Below, piece by piece: positions 6,211 to 6,398 of a DNA stretch of 6,398 bases; the first letter of the stretch is position 1; each line of letters opens with the position of its first letter. The notes beneath the pieces were generated by a model. The model was not told the origin of the DNA. It did not search any database and saw nothing but the letters and a program-made list of their open reading frames with translations. Source of the DNA: an uncultured Ruminococcus sp. (GTDB taxonomy: Bacteria; Bacillota; Clostridia; Oscillospirales; Acutalibacteraceae); NCBI GenBank assembly GCA_902762335.1, contig CACWNZ010000249.1, forward strand, positions 1 through 6,398, read 5' to 3'. The position numbers were made by a program, and so were the translations under genes.

Positions 6211-6217
6211 CTGTTTT

Positions 6218-6398
6218 CTATTCGGTGTCCTTTGTGACCTCTCTTATGACGGTTTTCTCCGAAAAACCGCTGTAGGGAAGTCTGTCGGTAATGATGCAGC
6301 AGCGCCTCAGCTCGGCAAATGTCACGGGATATACCCTCCTGAATTTGCTGTGGTCGGCAAGCACAAATACGGCAAAGCTCTTTTCGGCAGCCTTTTCC
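6218..6398 (-). CDS. DeoR-family transcriptional regulator, C-terminal end (5' part outside window)
   Basis: The frame is open from the right edge and gives 59 residues before a TAG stop. It contains FVLADHSKFRRV, then VTFAEL and IITDRLP, the typical end of the DeoR C-terminal sugar-phosphate sensor domain (LADHSKF ... ITD). The N-terminal helix-turn-helix is outside the window. Regulators of this kind next to fruA are usually FruR-like repressors that respond to fructose 1-phosphate or a related sugar phosphate; here that role is inferred from context. The stop is 39 bp before fruA with no terminator between, so it is the upstream member of the same operon. A fruK (1-phosphofructokinase) gene, often found between regulator and fruA, is not present at this point; it may lie further upstream. 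Confidence 0.86.
   Translation of the reverse strand, partial: EKAAEKSFAVFVLADHSKFRRVYPVTFAELRRCCIITDRLPYSGFSEKTVIREVTKDTE

Noticed and set aside
1..6398. Mobile elements, CRISPR, tRNA or rRNA, phage or toxin-antitoxin genes
   Set aside because: No transposase, integrase, regularly spaced repeats, tRNA-like fold or small paired genes were seen on either strand.

Overview
The window looks like chromosomal DNA of an anaerobic gut or rumen Firmicute, probably a Ruminococcus-like member of the Oscillospiraceae/Ruminococcaceae. This is inferred from strong AGGAGG-type ribosome binding sites, a Gram-positive HPr with Ser46, a DeoR-linked fructose PTS operon, and a Cys- and Asp-rich lipoprotein. 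The species cannot be fixed from the sequence alone.

Layout, left to right. (1) Positions 1-480, plus strand: the C-terminal half of glyceraldehyde-3-phosphate dehydrogenase, beginning at its catalytic His, followed by a clear intrinsic terminator. (2) Positions 541-704: a leader region with an ECF-sigma-like promoter candidate, a short direct repeat and an RBS. (3) Positions 705-2141, plus strand: an unrecognised secreted lipoprotein of 478 residues with a probable LolA-like beta-rich domain and a C-terminal Asp/Phe repeat tail. (4) Positions 6398-2102, minus strand: a tightly packed operon read right to left, consisting of the end of a DeoR-family regulator, a fused fructose EIIABC permease (fruA), HPr (ptsH) and Enzyme I (ptsI).

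The minus-strand operon encodes a complete phosphorelay from PEP to imported sugar: EI His182, HPr His15, EIIA His67 and EIIB Cys184, then the EIIC channel, with a probable sugar-phosphate-sensing repressor in front. The gaps between genes are 39-62 bp once starts are corrected by RBS position, and none holds an obvious terminator. The ptsI gene ends inside the 3' end of the convergent lipoprotein gene (40 bp overlap), with no intrinsic terminator visible for either.

I see no mobile element, CRISPR array, tRNA or rRNA, and no clearly new multi-gene system. The points most worth a second look are the acidic, Cys-rich lipoprotein with its ECF-like promoter, the overlapping convergent gene ends, a repeated motif in the PTS intergenic leaders, and unusual residues in HPr and EI.
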